From IMG/VR virus record IMGVR_UViG_3300021088_000015, positions 1-53,462 of that record: DNA of 53,462 nt; one strand, written 5' to 3'. This DNA comes from a virus. Shown here piece after piece: positions 7,845 through 14,907 of this stretch (positions within the stretch are counted from its first letter, which is position 1; every line of letters begins with the position of its first letter). A model generated the notes under the pieces. The model was given only the letters and a program-made list of their open reading frames with translations, was not told where the DNA came from and did not search any database. The position numbers and the translations under genes were made by a program.

Positions 7845-8334
7845 CGGCTACTCCGATGATCTCGTAGGTCACGCCACCGGACACGCTGACCTTCTGCTCG
7901 GCGTCCAGGCCCAAGAGCTTTGCCCGCCGTTCGGCGATCTTCAGCAGGGTCCCGAGCGCCTTCAACCGGACCTCCGGCGCGGCAGGGACCTCCGCCTCCG
8001 TATCCGGGTCGGTGGTCGTGGCCTCCAGGATGCCGAGCGACACCTCCCACATCGAATCCAGCCGCTCGAGCTCCAGCGCCTTGACGTCCGGGCCGGCTTC
8101 GGCGCGGATGGCGTCCAGGGCGCGGTGTACGGCTTCGTAGGCGGTGGACACGCTGATGTCCAGGCGGGTGGCGATGGCCCGGTAGGACATGCCTCGGCTG
8201 CGCAGGCGTGCGGCTTCGGCGTCGCGCTGGGCGGTTTCGATGGTGGCGACGAATCCGCCGTCGGGGCCGCGGGTTCGCGTCGCTTGCCGTTCGGGTGGGT
8301 CGTCGGAACGTATGGCGGGTAGCTGGTCGCTCAT
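7831..8334 (-). CDS. HTH protein, candidate terminase small subunit
   Basis: A 167-residue protein with a clear helix-turn-helix near 50-75 (RSRGMSYRAIATRLDISVSTAYEAVHRAL), an acidic linker, and a C-terminal helical oligomerisation region (RLKALGTLLKIAERRAKLLGL). This layout (N-terminal HTH, helical core, short C-terminal tail) matches small terminase subunits that recognise the packaging site. It lies upstream of the large terminase with six small genes between, which is looser than usual, so a plain DNA-binding regulator remains possible. ATG 8334 overlaps the upstream stop (ATGA). Confidence 0.62.
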   Translation of the reverse strand: MSDQLPAIRSDDPPERQATRTRGPDGGFVATIETAQRDAEAARLRSRGMSYRAIATRLDISVSTAYEAVHRALDAIRAEAGPDVKALELERLDSMWEVSLGILEATTTDPDTEAEVPAAPEVRLKALGTLLKIAERRAKLLGLDAEQKVSVSGGVTYEIIGVAVDQL

Positions 8335-8423
8335 CCCATCCACCTCAGGAGCAGCACGAACCCGGCGACGATGCCGATGACGGCGATGAACGCGGCGAGC
8401 TGTTCCCGGTCCTGCTGGCTCAT
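8331..8423 (-). CDS. 30-aa single-pass membrane peptide
   Basis: Reads MSQQDREQLAAF then a hydrophobic segment IAVIGIVAGFVLLL and RWMG. One transmembrane helix with a polar N terminus. Both ends are ATGA-coupled to neighbours, which supports translation despite the size. Function unknown. Confidence 0.55.
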   Translation of the reverse strand: MSQQDREQLAAFIAVIGIVAGFVLLLRWMG

Positions 8424-8863
8424 CCGGTCCCACCTCGGGCGACCTTGGCGGCGAAGGCCATCGGCTCCCCTGTGATCCACAAGCACCCCTCGTCGTCGGG
8501 GTGGCTGCCGCGCTCGTGGACAGCCCATGTGCGGGCCGTCGCGGTGCCGAGCGCGCTGCGTTCGGCCTCGGTGGCCACGAGGTCGCCGCCGAAGATGTGG
8601 TGCTCGCGCAGGGCGTCGAGTGCGCCGTCCAGGGTGGCGCACACCGCGACCCGGGTGCGCCCGTCGACGGGGTTCTCCTCGAACCAGATCGCCTCGGCGA
8701 CGTAGACCTCAGCCGTCACCTGCTCCCGCACCATGGCCTCATGGGTGGGCAGCACTGCGGCGAGGATCTGGCGGAAGGCGCCCTCGGGGTCATAGTCAGC
8801 GGCGATCTCCGCCGCACGCCGGAACGCGTCCACCAGCTCGCCGGGGACCTCGCTGGGCTTCAT
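8420..8863 (-). CDS. hypothetical protein (147 aa)
   Basis: Starts at ATG 8863 (ATGA overlap) with MKPSEVPGELVDAFRRAAEIAADYDPEGAF; residues 80-147 are mixed alpha/beta with RVAVCATLDGALDALREHHIFGG and WAVHERGSHPDDEGCLWITGEPMAF. It resembles short actinomycete proteins of unknown role. No catalytic motif seen. Confidence 0.55.
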   Translation of the reverse strand: MKPSEVPGELVDAFRRAAEIAADYDPEGAFRQILAAVLPTHEAMVREQVTAEVYVAEAIWFEENPVDGRTRVAVCATLDGALDALREHHIFGGDLVATEAERSALGTATARTWAVHERGSHPDDEGCLWITGEPMAFAAKVARGGTG

Positions 8864-9012
8864 CGGCCTTCCTTCCGTGCTCGGTCGTGGATGTCCTGGC
8901 ATTCCTTCGCGTACGCCTTGCGGTCGGCCCGCTTGTACTGCCGGTACCACCACCACTGGGCGATCGGCCACTCCCACCAGTCGAGGAGGCTGGCCAGCGT
9001 GCGGCGCATCAT
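8860..9012 (-). CDS. 50-aa Trp-rich basic protein
   Basis: Reads MMRRTLASLLDWWEWPIAQ, then WWWYRQYKRADRKAYAKECQ and a basic end. The aromatic run may lie at the membrane surface; the C-terminal half is a charged helix. ATG 9012 overlaps the previous stop (ATGA). No family recognised. Confidence 0.5.
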   Translation of the reverse strand: MMRRTLASLLDWWEWPIAQWWWYRQYKRADRKAYAKECQDIHDRARKEGR

Positions 9013-9359
9013 CCGAGCCGCCCAGCGATGACGCCGATGCCCCACACCAGCCAGGTGATGACGCCCATGCCGATCGCCCAGTAGACGGCCCGGGCGAGTG
9101 CCCTCCAGAGCGGGTCTGCTCCGCGCTGCCGTACGGGCCGGGGCTTGGGTGCTTCACGCGTGGTCATGTGCTGGTCGCCTCGCAGCGGTGGGATGTAGGG
9201 CACTTCGCGCCGGATCCGGCGCTCCTTGGGCTTGGGCTCGGGGTTCGAGCATGCGGTGAGGTCGCCGTCGCCGTGCTCCCAGGGGCGGCCCTTGAACAGC
9301 CAGATCTCGTGGTTGCAGTTCTTGCAGCATCCGCCCTTGAGGAATTCCGCCTTGATCAT
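9009..9359 (-). CDS. zinc-knuckle protein with C-terminal membrane helix (116 aa)
   Basis: The first 40 residues contain GGCCKNCNHEIWLFKG and LTACSNPEP, a plausible four-Cys metal site. A basic linker leads to a C-terminal hydrophobic helix (YWAIGMGVITWLVWGIGVIAG). ATG 9359 has AAGGAG upstream at good spacing. An internal ATG at 9167 with a weak ribosome site could give a separate 52-aa membrane protein. Function unknown. Confidence 0.55.
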   Translation of the reverse strand: MIKAEFLKGGCCKNCNHEIWLFKGRPWEHGDGDLTACSNPEPKPKERRIRREVPYIPPLRGDQHMTTREAPKPRPVRQRGADPLWRALARAVYWAIGMGVITWLVWGIGVIAGRLG

Positions 9360-9871
9360 CAGGTGCTCCTTGGGTCGGGCTGTTCGAGGGTTGCGAGGGC
9401 TCGCGGGATGGCAGCGCGGACCCAGTCGGCCATTTCGAGGCGGCCGAGGCTGTAGAGGTATTCCGGGGCGTCCTTGTCGGCGGCCTTGAACGAGTCGCAG
9501 ATCTCGGTGACCTCGCGGATGACCGCGTCGAGCTTCGCCTCGGCAGAGTCGGCGCGCTGCCGCTGGCGGGTGATGTGACGCTTGTACACGCCGATCATGG
9601 CCTTGGCTGCGTTGAGGCATGTGGTCGTGCGCCACGCCTGGTCGGTGAGCCGTGCGATCTCGGCGTCTCGTGCATCGAGCATGGGCTGTACGACGGTCAT
9701 CACGGCGTCGGCGATGTCCGCGCCATAGCGCGCCGCGAGTCTCCGAGCAATCCCGTCGAGCTGTCCTCGGTCAGCGGCGGCGGCCACGCCCATGCCGGGC
9801 CAGTTGGCGAGGGGGTACATCAGCGCCCAGTCGGTGGCGCGCTCGGCGATCTGTTCGCGCAGGCTTTTCAC
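9359..9871 (-). CDS. helical hypothetical protein (170 aa)
   Basis: Starts at GTG 9871 after a strong AAGGAG. The product begins MKSLREQIAERATDWALMYPLANWPG and continues with helices QPMLDARDAEIARLTDQAW and RQRADSAEAKLDAVIREVTEICDSF, giving a coiled-coil character. The C terminus contains YLYSLGRLEMADWVRAAIPRAL. Common in actinophage early operons; role unknown. Confidence 0.6.
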   Translation of the reverse strand: MKSLREQIAERATDWALMYPLANWPGMGVAAAADRGQLDGIARRLAARYGADIADAVMTVVQPMLDARDAEIARLTDQAWRTTTCLNAAKAMIGVYKRHITRQRQRADSAEAKLDAVIREVTEICDSFKAADKDAPEYLYSLGRLEMADWVRAAIPRALATLEQPDPRST

Positions 9872-10020
9872 CGCTCGCTCCTTGGGTCGGGCTGGTCGTA
9901 TCCGTGCTGGCATGTGCAGCCCGGGCGGTTGCGGTCGCGGCAGACAGAGGGCTCGTGAATGGCGACGGTGCGGAGGTACTTGAGCTTGTCGGCGACGACC
10001 GCGCACGGCGGGCAGATCAC
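9868..10020 (-). CDS. 50-aa zinc-finger-like protein
   Basis: GTG 10020 overlaps the previous stop (GTGA). The product begins MICPPCAVVADKLKYL and has a second Cys pair in VCRDRNRPGCTCQHGYDQ, so a CxxC...CxC/H zinc site is likely. Probably a small nucleic-acid- or protein-binding adaptor; no family recognised. Confidence 0.55.
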   Translation of the reverse strand: MICPPCAVVADKLKYLRTVAIHEPSVCRDRNRPGCTCQHGYDQPDPRSER

Positions 10021-10556
10021 CGTTCGCCCCCGAACATGATTCGGCTTGCCTCGTACGCGCCGCGCTCGGCGGTGAGGTCGATGAGCCGTGCGGCTTGTGC
10101 GATCTGGGCGGTGAGCGGGTCGTGGTCGGCCTGCCCGGTGTCGTCGGGCTCGCCCCACATGAGCCGTGCGGCTTCGGTCGCGTCACCGCACCATGCGGTG
10201 AGGTCGGCGAGCTGGCGGAGCAGGTCGTCCTCCTCGGTGCGCGCCCACTGGGCGGCGGCGGGTTCGTGGTTCGTCTTGAGAGGCCCGCGCGTCGGGGCGA
10301 ATCGGGTGGTGTAGGTGCAGTCCAGGTGGCGGTCCGGGCAGGCGTTGAGGAAGAACTCGGTGCGGGGGACGAACGGGCTTGTTGGCGGGGTGCCAGTAGT
10401 GCCCGCTGGGGCCTGCGTGATCGTTGGTGCTGCCTCGGGTGTGGGGGGAGCGGTGCGCGGCCGTGTGAGGGCTGGTGCGGGCTGTGCGGGCGGGTACGGG
10501 TCGCGCCACCACCCCCACGCGCCGACGTAGTGGGCGACGCGGTCACGGAGGCTCAT
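10017..10556 (-). CDS. hypothetical protein with Pro-rich linker (179 aa)
   Basis: N-terminal MSLRDRVAHYVGAWGWWRDPYPP, a proline/threonine-rich stretch to about residue 65, then a helical C-terminal domain (EEDDLLRQLADLTAWCGDATEAARLMWG and AQIAQAARLIDLTAERGAYEASRIMFG) in which a helix motif ending in A-x-[RS]-[LI]-M-[WF]-G occurs twice, so an internal duplication is likely. ATG 10556 overlaps the upstream stop (ATGA). Function unknown. Confidence 0.55.
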   Translation of the reverse strand: MSLRDRVAHYVGAWGWWRDPYPPAQPAPALTRPRTAPPTPEAAPTITQAPAGTTGTPPTSPFVPRTEFFLNACPDRHLDCTYTTRFAPTRGPLKTNHEPAAAQWARTEEDDLLRQLADLTAWCGDATEAARLMWGEPDDTGQADHDPLTAQIAQAARLIDLTAERGAYEASRIMFGGER

Positions 10557-10972
10557 GAGGTCGCCTCGCGGTGGCAGTCGTGCTCACACGGGCCACCGAC
10601 GCAGCTGCCGCACTTACCGTCACGGCAGTCGGGATCGATCAGCCCACCGTCGGCAGGGAGCGGATCGGCGGCCAGGGCCTTGGCTCCACGCTGCGTGAGC
10701 GGGATCATCCTGGCCAGCCGCTCGCACTTCTCTTCGGTGGTGTGCCCGTCCCACTGGGCGCGTGGGTGGTCCCAGGGGACGCGCGGGACATGCAGGAACA
10801 GGTCGTGGTCGGCGGGGCTGATGTGCCACGACAGCTGACCCATCGGGCTGCTGATGTAGACCACGAGCCAGTCGGGCTCGGCCGGGTCGCTGTAGGCCGC
10901 GACGGACGGGAACAGGGTGGCGAGGAACGCCACGAGGTGGGCGCGCTCGCGGTACAGGTCGATCTCGGTCAT
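10553..10972 (-). CDS. conserved actinophage protein, WDGHTTEEK type (139 aa)
   Basis: Contains WLVVYISSPMGQLSWHISPADHDLFLHVPRVP and WDGHTTEEKCERLARM, a signature I recall from many Streptomyces phage early regions. The last 30 residues are Cys-rich (CRDGKCGSCVGGPCEHDC), suggesting a zinc ribbon not always present in relatives. Role unknown. Start ATG 10972 overlaps the previous stop (TGATG). Confidence 0.62.
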   Translation of the reverse strand: MTEIDLYRERAHLVAFLATLFPSVAAYSDPAEPDWLVVYISSPMGQLSWHISPADHDLFLHVPRVPWDHPRAQWDGHTTEEKCERLARMIPLTQRGAKALAADPLPADGGLIDPDCRDGKCGSCVGGPCEHDCHREATS

Positions 10973-11253
10973 CAGTGGTATCTCCGTTCGAAGATCTCGG
11001 CATCGGACGCGGGCCGGTGGCGTGTCCCGCGAGCCTTGAGCGGGTCAGCGGACGCGGCCAGCAGGTCCCTCGGCTCGTCACCGTGGGCGAGCATCATGGC
11101 GACCGCGACGAGGGTCCGGGTCCATGTCCACCCGGCGGTGTGGCAGGCGATGATCGCGCCGTGGAGCTGGTCGCGGCGGATGTCGGGGCGGGTCTCGGCG
11201 GCGAGGTCCAGGAGCTGCTCGTGGGCCGGTCGGCATTCGGGCAGGGCGGTCAC
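10972..11253 (-). CDS. small helical hypothetical protein (93 aa)
   Basis: GTG 11253 overlaps the upstream stop (GTGA) and gives MTALPECRPAHEQLLDLAAETRPDIRRDQLHGAI. The rest is helical with ACHTAGWTWTRTLVAVAMMLAHGDEPRDLLAA. The upstream extension to 11283 is not preferred. A replication or recombination accessory role is only a guess. Confidence 0.55.
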   Translation of the reverse strand: MTALPECRPAHEQLLDLAAETRPDIRRDQLHGAIIACHTAGWTWTRTLVAVAMMLAHGDEPRDLLAASADPLKARGTRHRPASDAEIFERRYH

Positions 11254-11465
11254 GGGCGTCCCTTCCCGATCAGCGTCCGGCATTCCCGCAGGAACTCCAG
11301 GCCGCCCACACCGATCGCGGAGGCCAGGACGGCGGCGATAAGCCAGTGGTGATGGGCGATCGCGGGGATGGCCATGCTCGTTGCGGCGATGATGCCGACT
11401 GCGTATAGGCCGATCAGGACCATCGTGGCGACGATGATCGGCATCTGTCGCCGGGGGGCGGTCAT
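11250..11465 (-). CDS. two-pass small membrane protein (71 aa)
   Basis: Residues 9-37 (IIVATMVLIGLYAVGIIAAT) and 42-58 (WLIAAVLASAIGVGGLEFL) form two hydrophobic segments, followed by a charged tail. ATG 11465 is ATGA-coupled. Function unknown. Confidence 0.55.
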   Translation of the reverse strand: MTAPRRQMPIIVATMVLIGLYAVGIIAATSMAIPAIAHHHWLIAAVLASAIGVGGLEFLRECRTLIGKGRP

Positions 11466-11761
11466 GGGGTGGCCTCGGCTTCCTCGCGGTGGCGGACGTA
11501 GACGATCGCGCCCTGGAAGCCGCCCCGGGTCTTCCCTGGGGTCGGCGTCCAGTGCCCGGTGTGGCCGCCGCCGTCCTCGCAGAAGTACGGAGTGCACGGG
11601 TTGACGCGGTACCAGCCGACGCGGATGTCGCCGGGGACGATCTCTTCGTCGGTGTCGAGTTCGCCTTGGGCGTCTTCGAGGATCTGGGTGGGGTCGGTGC
11701 CGGGGACGAACAGCGCCGGGCCGTCGTCGTAGGAGTCCAGGCGGGTGATCTTGGCGGTCAT
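11462..11761 (-). CDS. hypothetical protein (99 aa)
   Basis: Reads MTAKITRLDSYDDGPALFVPGTDPTQILEDAQGELDTDEEIVP, then VGWYRVNPCTPYFCEDGGGHTGHWTPTPG and AIVYVRHREE. The pattern VGWYR-NPCTPYFCEDGGGHTGH is a short Cys/His-rich core that may bind metal. It resembles small actinophage proteins of unknown role. ATG 11761 overlaps the upstream stop by four bases. Confidence 0.55.
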   Translation of the reverse strand: MTAKITRLDSYDDGPALFVPGTDPTQILEDAQGELDTDEEIVPGDIRVGWYRVNPCTPYFCEDGGGHTGHWTPTPGKTRGGFQGAIVYVRHREEAEATP

Positions 11762-11934
11762 GCGGGGATGCCTCGCTTGGTCTGGATGTCCTCGACGGTG
11801 TCGGCAAGCTCCTCGACGTAGTGCTCTTCGAGGCCGCGCGGTTCGGCGGGGACGGTGCCGGTGATGATCTCCCAGGCGGCGAGCACGGCGTCTTCGAGGA
11901 CCGTGACGCGGGCGAGGAGTTCGGGCTTGGTCAC
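11758..11934 (-). CDS. 58-aa helical protein
   Basis: Starts at GTG 11934 (GTGA overlap) and reads MTKPELLARVTVLEDAVLAA, then WEIITGTVPAEPRGLEEHYVE and ELADTVEDIQTKRGIPA. It is short, but it is bracketed by four-base overlaps on both sides and has high-GC codon use, so translation is likely. Function unknown. Confidence 0.5.
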   Translation of the reverse strand: MTKPELLARVTVLEDAVLAAWEIITGTVPAEPRGLEEHYVEELADTVEDIQTKRGIPA

Positions 11935-12341
11935 GGGGTGCCTTCCTGGTCGGCCAGGTACGGGAGGGCTTCCACGTACGGGGCGCGCAGCACGCCGACC
12001 TCAGCAACGGCGAGGATCAGCGCCGACGGGCAGCAGATGCCCTCACCATCGCCGGGCAGGTGGTCCGGGTCGAGCTCGACGGCGCCTTCGGGCTGGACCC
12101 GGTAGACGCTGCCGCCGCGCCGCTGGTCGCCGTCGGGATGCAGGCCGGCCCAGAGGCGGGCCGCATCGTAGTTCGTGGTGAGGTACACCCGGTCGCGGCG
12201 GTGCACCCGCTCGATCTGGGCTTGCATGTCGGCGGGTGTGCCGGCGAGGTCGGCGACGGTCAGGGCGCCGGTCTGGTCGGGCGGCAGGATGCGGCCACCG
12301 GGCTTGAGTCGCCGCGGGCCGCCGTGGAAGTAGATGCTCAT
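11931..12341 (-). CDS. ADP-ribosyltransferase-like protein (136 aa)
   Basis: The product starts MSIYFHGGPRRLKPGGRILPP and then has RVYLTTNYDAARLWAG and a strand GGSVYRVQPEGAVELDPDH. An early HG (His6), a middle YLTT (Tyr53) followed by an Ala-rich helix, and a later acidic residue after a beta strand match the H-Y-[D/E] layout of the Arr/diphtheria-toxin-like ADP-ribosyltransferase class. If right, it would move ADP-ribose from NAD to a host or phage target. It is the gene just after the replication initiator and is ATGA-coupled to it. The assignment is by motif only. Confidence 0.45.
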   Translation of the reverse strand: MSIYFHGGPRRLKPGGRILPPDQTGALTVADLAGTPADMQAQIERVHRRDRVYLTTNYDAARLWAGLHPDGDQRRGGSVYRVQPEGAVELDPDHLPGDGEGICCPSALILAVAEVGVLRAPYVEALPYLADQEGTP

Positions 12342-13228
12342 GCCGGGATTCCTTTCCTGGCCAATGTCGCGGCGTGAATGACGAGCTGCTCCCGCTCGAC
12401 GGTGCCGAGCTCGGCGGTGGCCTGTGCGACCGCTGCGTCCCGTACGGCGTCGCCAATGGTGAGCAGATATGCGCTGGCGCTTTGGTAGGTGAATTGGCCG
12501 ATGCGCCGTTCGCCGCCGCCGCGCTGATGATCGTTTTGCCCGGGGTCGCCGGAGCTCGCGGGCGCACCTTCCACCTCAGCCACGTGATCAGCTCGACCCG
12601 ATGGTTTGTTGGTAGGTGTTAGTTGGTTAGGTGCTTGGTTAGGTGGGCGGTCACCATGACCGGTGTTCCGGGAACTGGTGACCGGTGTTCCGGCGTCAGT
12701 GACCGGTGTTCCTGGGTTATCCACAGGGCCCGGGGGCTCCGGATCACCGGTACTGGTGACCGGTGATCCGGGGTTATCCACAGGGTTCGGAGCGGTATCA
12801 CCGGTCAGGAGTACCGGCGATCCTGGCAGCTCATCCGGCGGCAGAAGCTCCGCCGAAACGGTCAGATCCAGCGGGTACGTGAGCCGGTATTCATCCGCCA
12901 GGCCACGACGGCCCATTTTCGACCCGGCGAATACGCGCTCTATCAAACCCATTTCCCGGAGCATTACCAGCGACCGGCGAACGGTCTTGTCGGACAGTTC
13001 CGACACGGCCGCCAGGCGGTCGTTGCCCGGCCGTACGCTCGTGCCGTCCGGGTTGGCGTAGTCGGCGAGCATGCACGCCACGAGCTTCGCTGACGGGCCG
13101 AGCCGTACCCGGCGGATGAGCCGCCGCCAGGTGTACGGGTCGGTCCCTTGCAGCTCCACGCGGCGTCTCCTGAGAGTGTTTCGGATCTTGTGCAGTACGG
13201 CCCTGAGGCGTGCGCAGAAGTCACCCAT
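12338..13228 (-). CDS. replication initiator (winged-helix, lambda O-like role)
   Basis: A 296-residue DNA-binding protein. Residues about 35-105 form a winged helix: GPSAKLVACMLADYANPDGTSVRPGNDRLAAVSELSDKTVRRSLVMLREMGLIER. A repetitive Pro/Thr/Gly linker (about 130-210), then a basic C-terminal domain (GQFTYQSASAYLLTIGDAVRDAAVAQA). Phage initiators of the HTH_36/replisome organiser type have this plan. The linker is encoded by the iteron and DnaA-box cluster at 12657-12782, as in lambda O. ATG 13228 has GGAGG upstream and overlaps the WhiB stop by eight bases. No helicase or polymerase gene is seen, so host replisome recruitment is implied. Confidence 0.72.
   Translation of the reverse strand: MGDFCARLRAVLHKIRNTLRRRRVELQGTDPYTWRRLIRRVRLGPSAKLVACMLADYANPDGTSVRPGNDRLAAVSELSDKTVRRSLVMLREMGLIERVFAGSKMGRRGLADEYRLTYPLDLTVSAELLPPDELPGSPVLLTGDTAPNPVDNPGSPVTSTGDPEPPGPVDNPGTPVTDAGTPVTSSRNTGHGDRPPNQAPNQLTPTNKPSGRADHVAEVEGAPASSGDPGQNDHQRGGGERRIGQFTYQSASAYLLTIGDAVRDAAVAQATAELGTVEREQLVIHAATLARKGIPA
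12657..12782. other. candidate replication origin inside the initiator gene
   Basis: Within the linker-coding part of the initiator are three exact TGACCGGTGTTCC repeats (12657, 12679, 12700) and a fourth TGACCGGTGATCC (12757). Two TTATCCACA boxes (12717-12725, 12774-12782) match the E. coli DnaA-box consensus. Between the boxes lies a perfect 11-bp inverted repeat GGATCACCGGT / ACCGGTGATCC (12741-12751, 12759-12769). The adjoining 12607-12645 strand is GT-rich and relatively AT-rich and could unwind. Confidence 0.68.
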
Positions 13229-13910
13229 CGGGACCTCCGGGGACCGCGGCCGGCGCACCGCGTTTGCGGTTCCGGTAGTCCCTGCAGTGGGCGTTCCAGC
13301 ACGTCTTGCAGATCTGCCGGACGGTGCCCGAGTTCACGGGGAACTCGGCTGTGCGGCCGGTCCACCCGCATTGCGCGCAGGTCCGCGGCGCGTCCGGCGC
13401 GATGCTTGGGTGGCGCTTGGGCCGGATCTTCATTCGCTGCCGCTCGTTGAGCCCTGCGCAGATGCCGCCGGGGTCGAGGGTGTCGGGCAGGCTCAGCACC
13501 CATGCCTTGCAGTCGTCCAGGACGGGGCAGTTGCGGCAGAGGGCGAGGGCTTCCCCGTTGGGGCGGTCGCGTTGCTTGCGGTCCATGATCTGGGCCTTGC
13601 CGAGGCATGCGGCGCGGGTTCGCCATGGTGCGCGGGGGTTGGCGACTTGGGCGGTGCGGTTGTGGTCGGTGAGGATCTCCCGCTTGGAGGTGGGCGGCGT
13701 CGCACCTCCCAGAACCCCGCCGCCCACCTCCCCTCGTGGCCCTGGTGTCGCGGGTGTCCACGCGTTGCCAGGGCCGGTGACCGGGCCCGCTCCCACCCCT
13801 GAGGCGGGCCCGGCGCTGGTTGCCCCCGAACCGGCGAGGCCTGCCGGTCCGGGGGCGCGCGTCTGCCGGGCGGGGGCCTGCCCTGGCATTCGCGGGTCTG
13901 TGGTGGTCAT
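13221..13910 (-). CDS. WhiB-family regulator fused to a C-terminal zinc ribbon (229 aa)
   Basis: WhiB proteins are actinobacterial iron-sulfur transcription regulators; phage versions can interfere with host WhiB2. The four ligands are Cys102 (RAACLG) and Cys125, Cys128, Cys134 (CRNCPVLDDC). The usual G[VI]WGG turn is altered to GGICAGL (148-154). The first 90 residues are a Gly/Pro-rich extension, and residues 178-204 form a second Cys4 site (CAQC...CKTC) followed by a basic tail. Both additions are unusual. Start ATG 13910 is ATGA-coupled. It sits directly before the replication initiator. The symbol whiB is not assigned because the subclass is unclear. Confidence 0.82.
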   Translation of the reverse strand: MTTTDPRMPGQAPARQTRAPGPAGLAGSGATSAGPASGVGAGPVTGPGNAWTPATPGPRGEVGGGVLGGATPPTSKREILTDHNRTAQVANPRAPWRTRAACLGKAQIMDRKQRDRPNGEALALCRNCPVLDDCKAWVLSLPDTLDPGGICAGLNERQRMKIRPKRHPSIAPDAPRTCAQCGWTGRTAEFPVNSGTVRQICKTCWNAHCRDYRNRKRGAPAAVPGGPDG

Positions 13911-14137
13911 GACGCCTCGCCGAGGATGGCTTGGGCGACCGCCATGGGGCCTGTGCGGCGTGACGCTCGGCCCTCGGCGGCGACCGATTCCAGCCACGCG
14001 GCGAGGGGTTCGCGTGCGGCCAGGAGGTCGCGCAGTAGCAGCAGGGTCTCCTTGCTATCTGAGTCGACCTTGATCCCGTCGTAGCGGTGCGAGTCCCGCA
14101 GCTTGGCGGCCGCCCGCCGGAGAAGCTCACTCGACAT
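13907..14137 (-). CDS. small protein, LRRAAAKLRD family, copy 3 (76 aa)
   Basis: Begins MSSELLRRAAAKLRDSHRYDG and ends AVAQAILGEAS. The N-terminal MS-x-x-LLRRAAA-LRD motif and the C-terminal A-x-x-ILGE motif recur in the next two genes upstream, so the three are paralogues. This copy is shortest. The middle is helical (ETLLLLRDLLAAREPLAAWLES). Similar Streptomyces proteins have no known role. Confidence 0.62.
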   Translation of the reverse strand: MSSELLRRAAAKLRDSHRYDGIKVDSDSKETLLLLRDLLAAREPLAAWLESVAAEGRASRRTGPMAVAQAILGEAS

Positions 14138-14567
14138 CGGTCACCTCGCTCAGGATGACCTCGGCCAGGGTGACGGCCCGGTCCCATTCGATGCGGGGGA
14201 TGCCCATGCCGTCGGCTAGGAAGTCCCCGTCGTCGGTCTCCAGGACGATCGGCGGCCCGAGCCACCCCATGACGTCGGCGGTGATCTCCAGCAGATCGGC
14301 CATGGCCAGGGCGACGTCGGGGTGCAGCTTGGCGATGTAGGCGATGTTCTGCCGGTGCCCGCGCCGGACCGGGGAGATCGCGACCTGCGTGGTCGCCCGC
14401 TTGAGGATCTTGCCCGACCGGCTGGAGACCCGTTCTGATGGGGCCGTGCTGATGACGGCGAGCGCGGACCCGCCGGGCGACTCGTGGACCTCCCAGGGGC
14501 TGGGTGGTACGTGGGTGGCGGCGTCGCGGAGTTCGGCCGCAGCGCGCCGGAGCTGGTCAGCCGACAT
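14127..14567 (-). CDS. LRRAAAELRD family, copy 2 (146 aa)
   Basis: Begins MSADQLRRAAAELRDAATHVPPSPWEVHES, has a beta-rich middle, and ends with LAMADLLEITADVMGWLG and VTLAEVILSEVTDVE. It shares the N- and C-terminal motifs with its neighbours and overlaps both by 11 bases, consistent with tandem duplication. Function unknown. Confidence 0.65.
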   Translation of the reverse strand: MSADQLRRAAAELRDAATHVPPSPWEVHESPGGSALAVISTAPSERVSSRSGKILKRATTQVAISPVRRGHRQNIAYIAKLHPDVALAMADLLEITADVMGWLGPPIVLETDDGDFLADGMGIPRIEWDRAVTLAEVILSEVTDVE

Positions 14568-14907
14568 CAGGCACCTCCCCGAGGATCACCCGGGCGAGGT
14601 CGGCGGTGATCCGTTGGAGAATCCCCCTGATCGGGTAGTGCTTGATCTCCGCGTCGATCCGCCAGTGTTCGGCGGCGAAGTCCAGCCACTCGGCGAGGGG
14701 TCCGGCCATCGCCGGGTCCATGAGGGCGATCCACTCGGCATCGCTCTCGCTGAGGTCCTGGGCGACGAACACCCTCTGGCTCGGGAAGGCGGCCACGTCG
14801 TAGCCCCGGTCACCGGGCAGGGGGATGACGGTCCAGGGCGCGGGGAGCGTCATGTCTACCGTGTCCCGGAGCTTGGCGGCTGCACGCCGGAGCAGGTCAG
14901 CGGACAT
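14557..14907 (-). CDS. LRRAAAKLRD family, copy 1 (116 aa)
   Basis: Begins MSADLLRRAAAKLRDTVDMTLPAPWTVIP and ends ITADLARVILGEVPDVG. The W-[ET]-V after APW/SPW, an acidic middle and an AEWLDFAAEHW helix match copy 2. ATG 14907 overlaps the preceding gene by 11 bases. Function unknown. Confidence 0.65.
   Translation of the reverse strand: MSADLLRRAAAKLRDTVDMTLPAPWTVIPLPGDRGYDVAAFPSQRVFVAQDLSESDAEWIALMDPAMAGPLAEWLDFAAEHWRIDAEIKHYPIRGILQRITADLARVILGEVPDVG

Noticed and set aside
9009-9167. Separate 52-aa gene starting at ATG 9167
   Set aside because: Weak ribosome site; the longer frame from ATG 9359 has AAGGAG and a coherent zinc motif.
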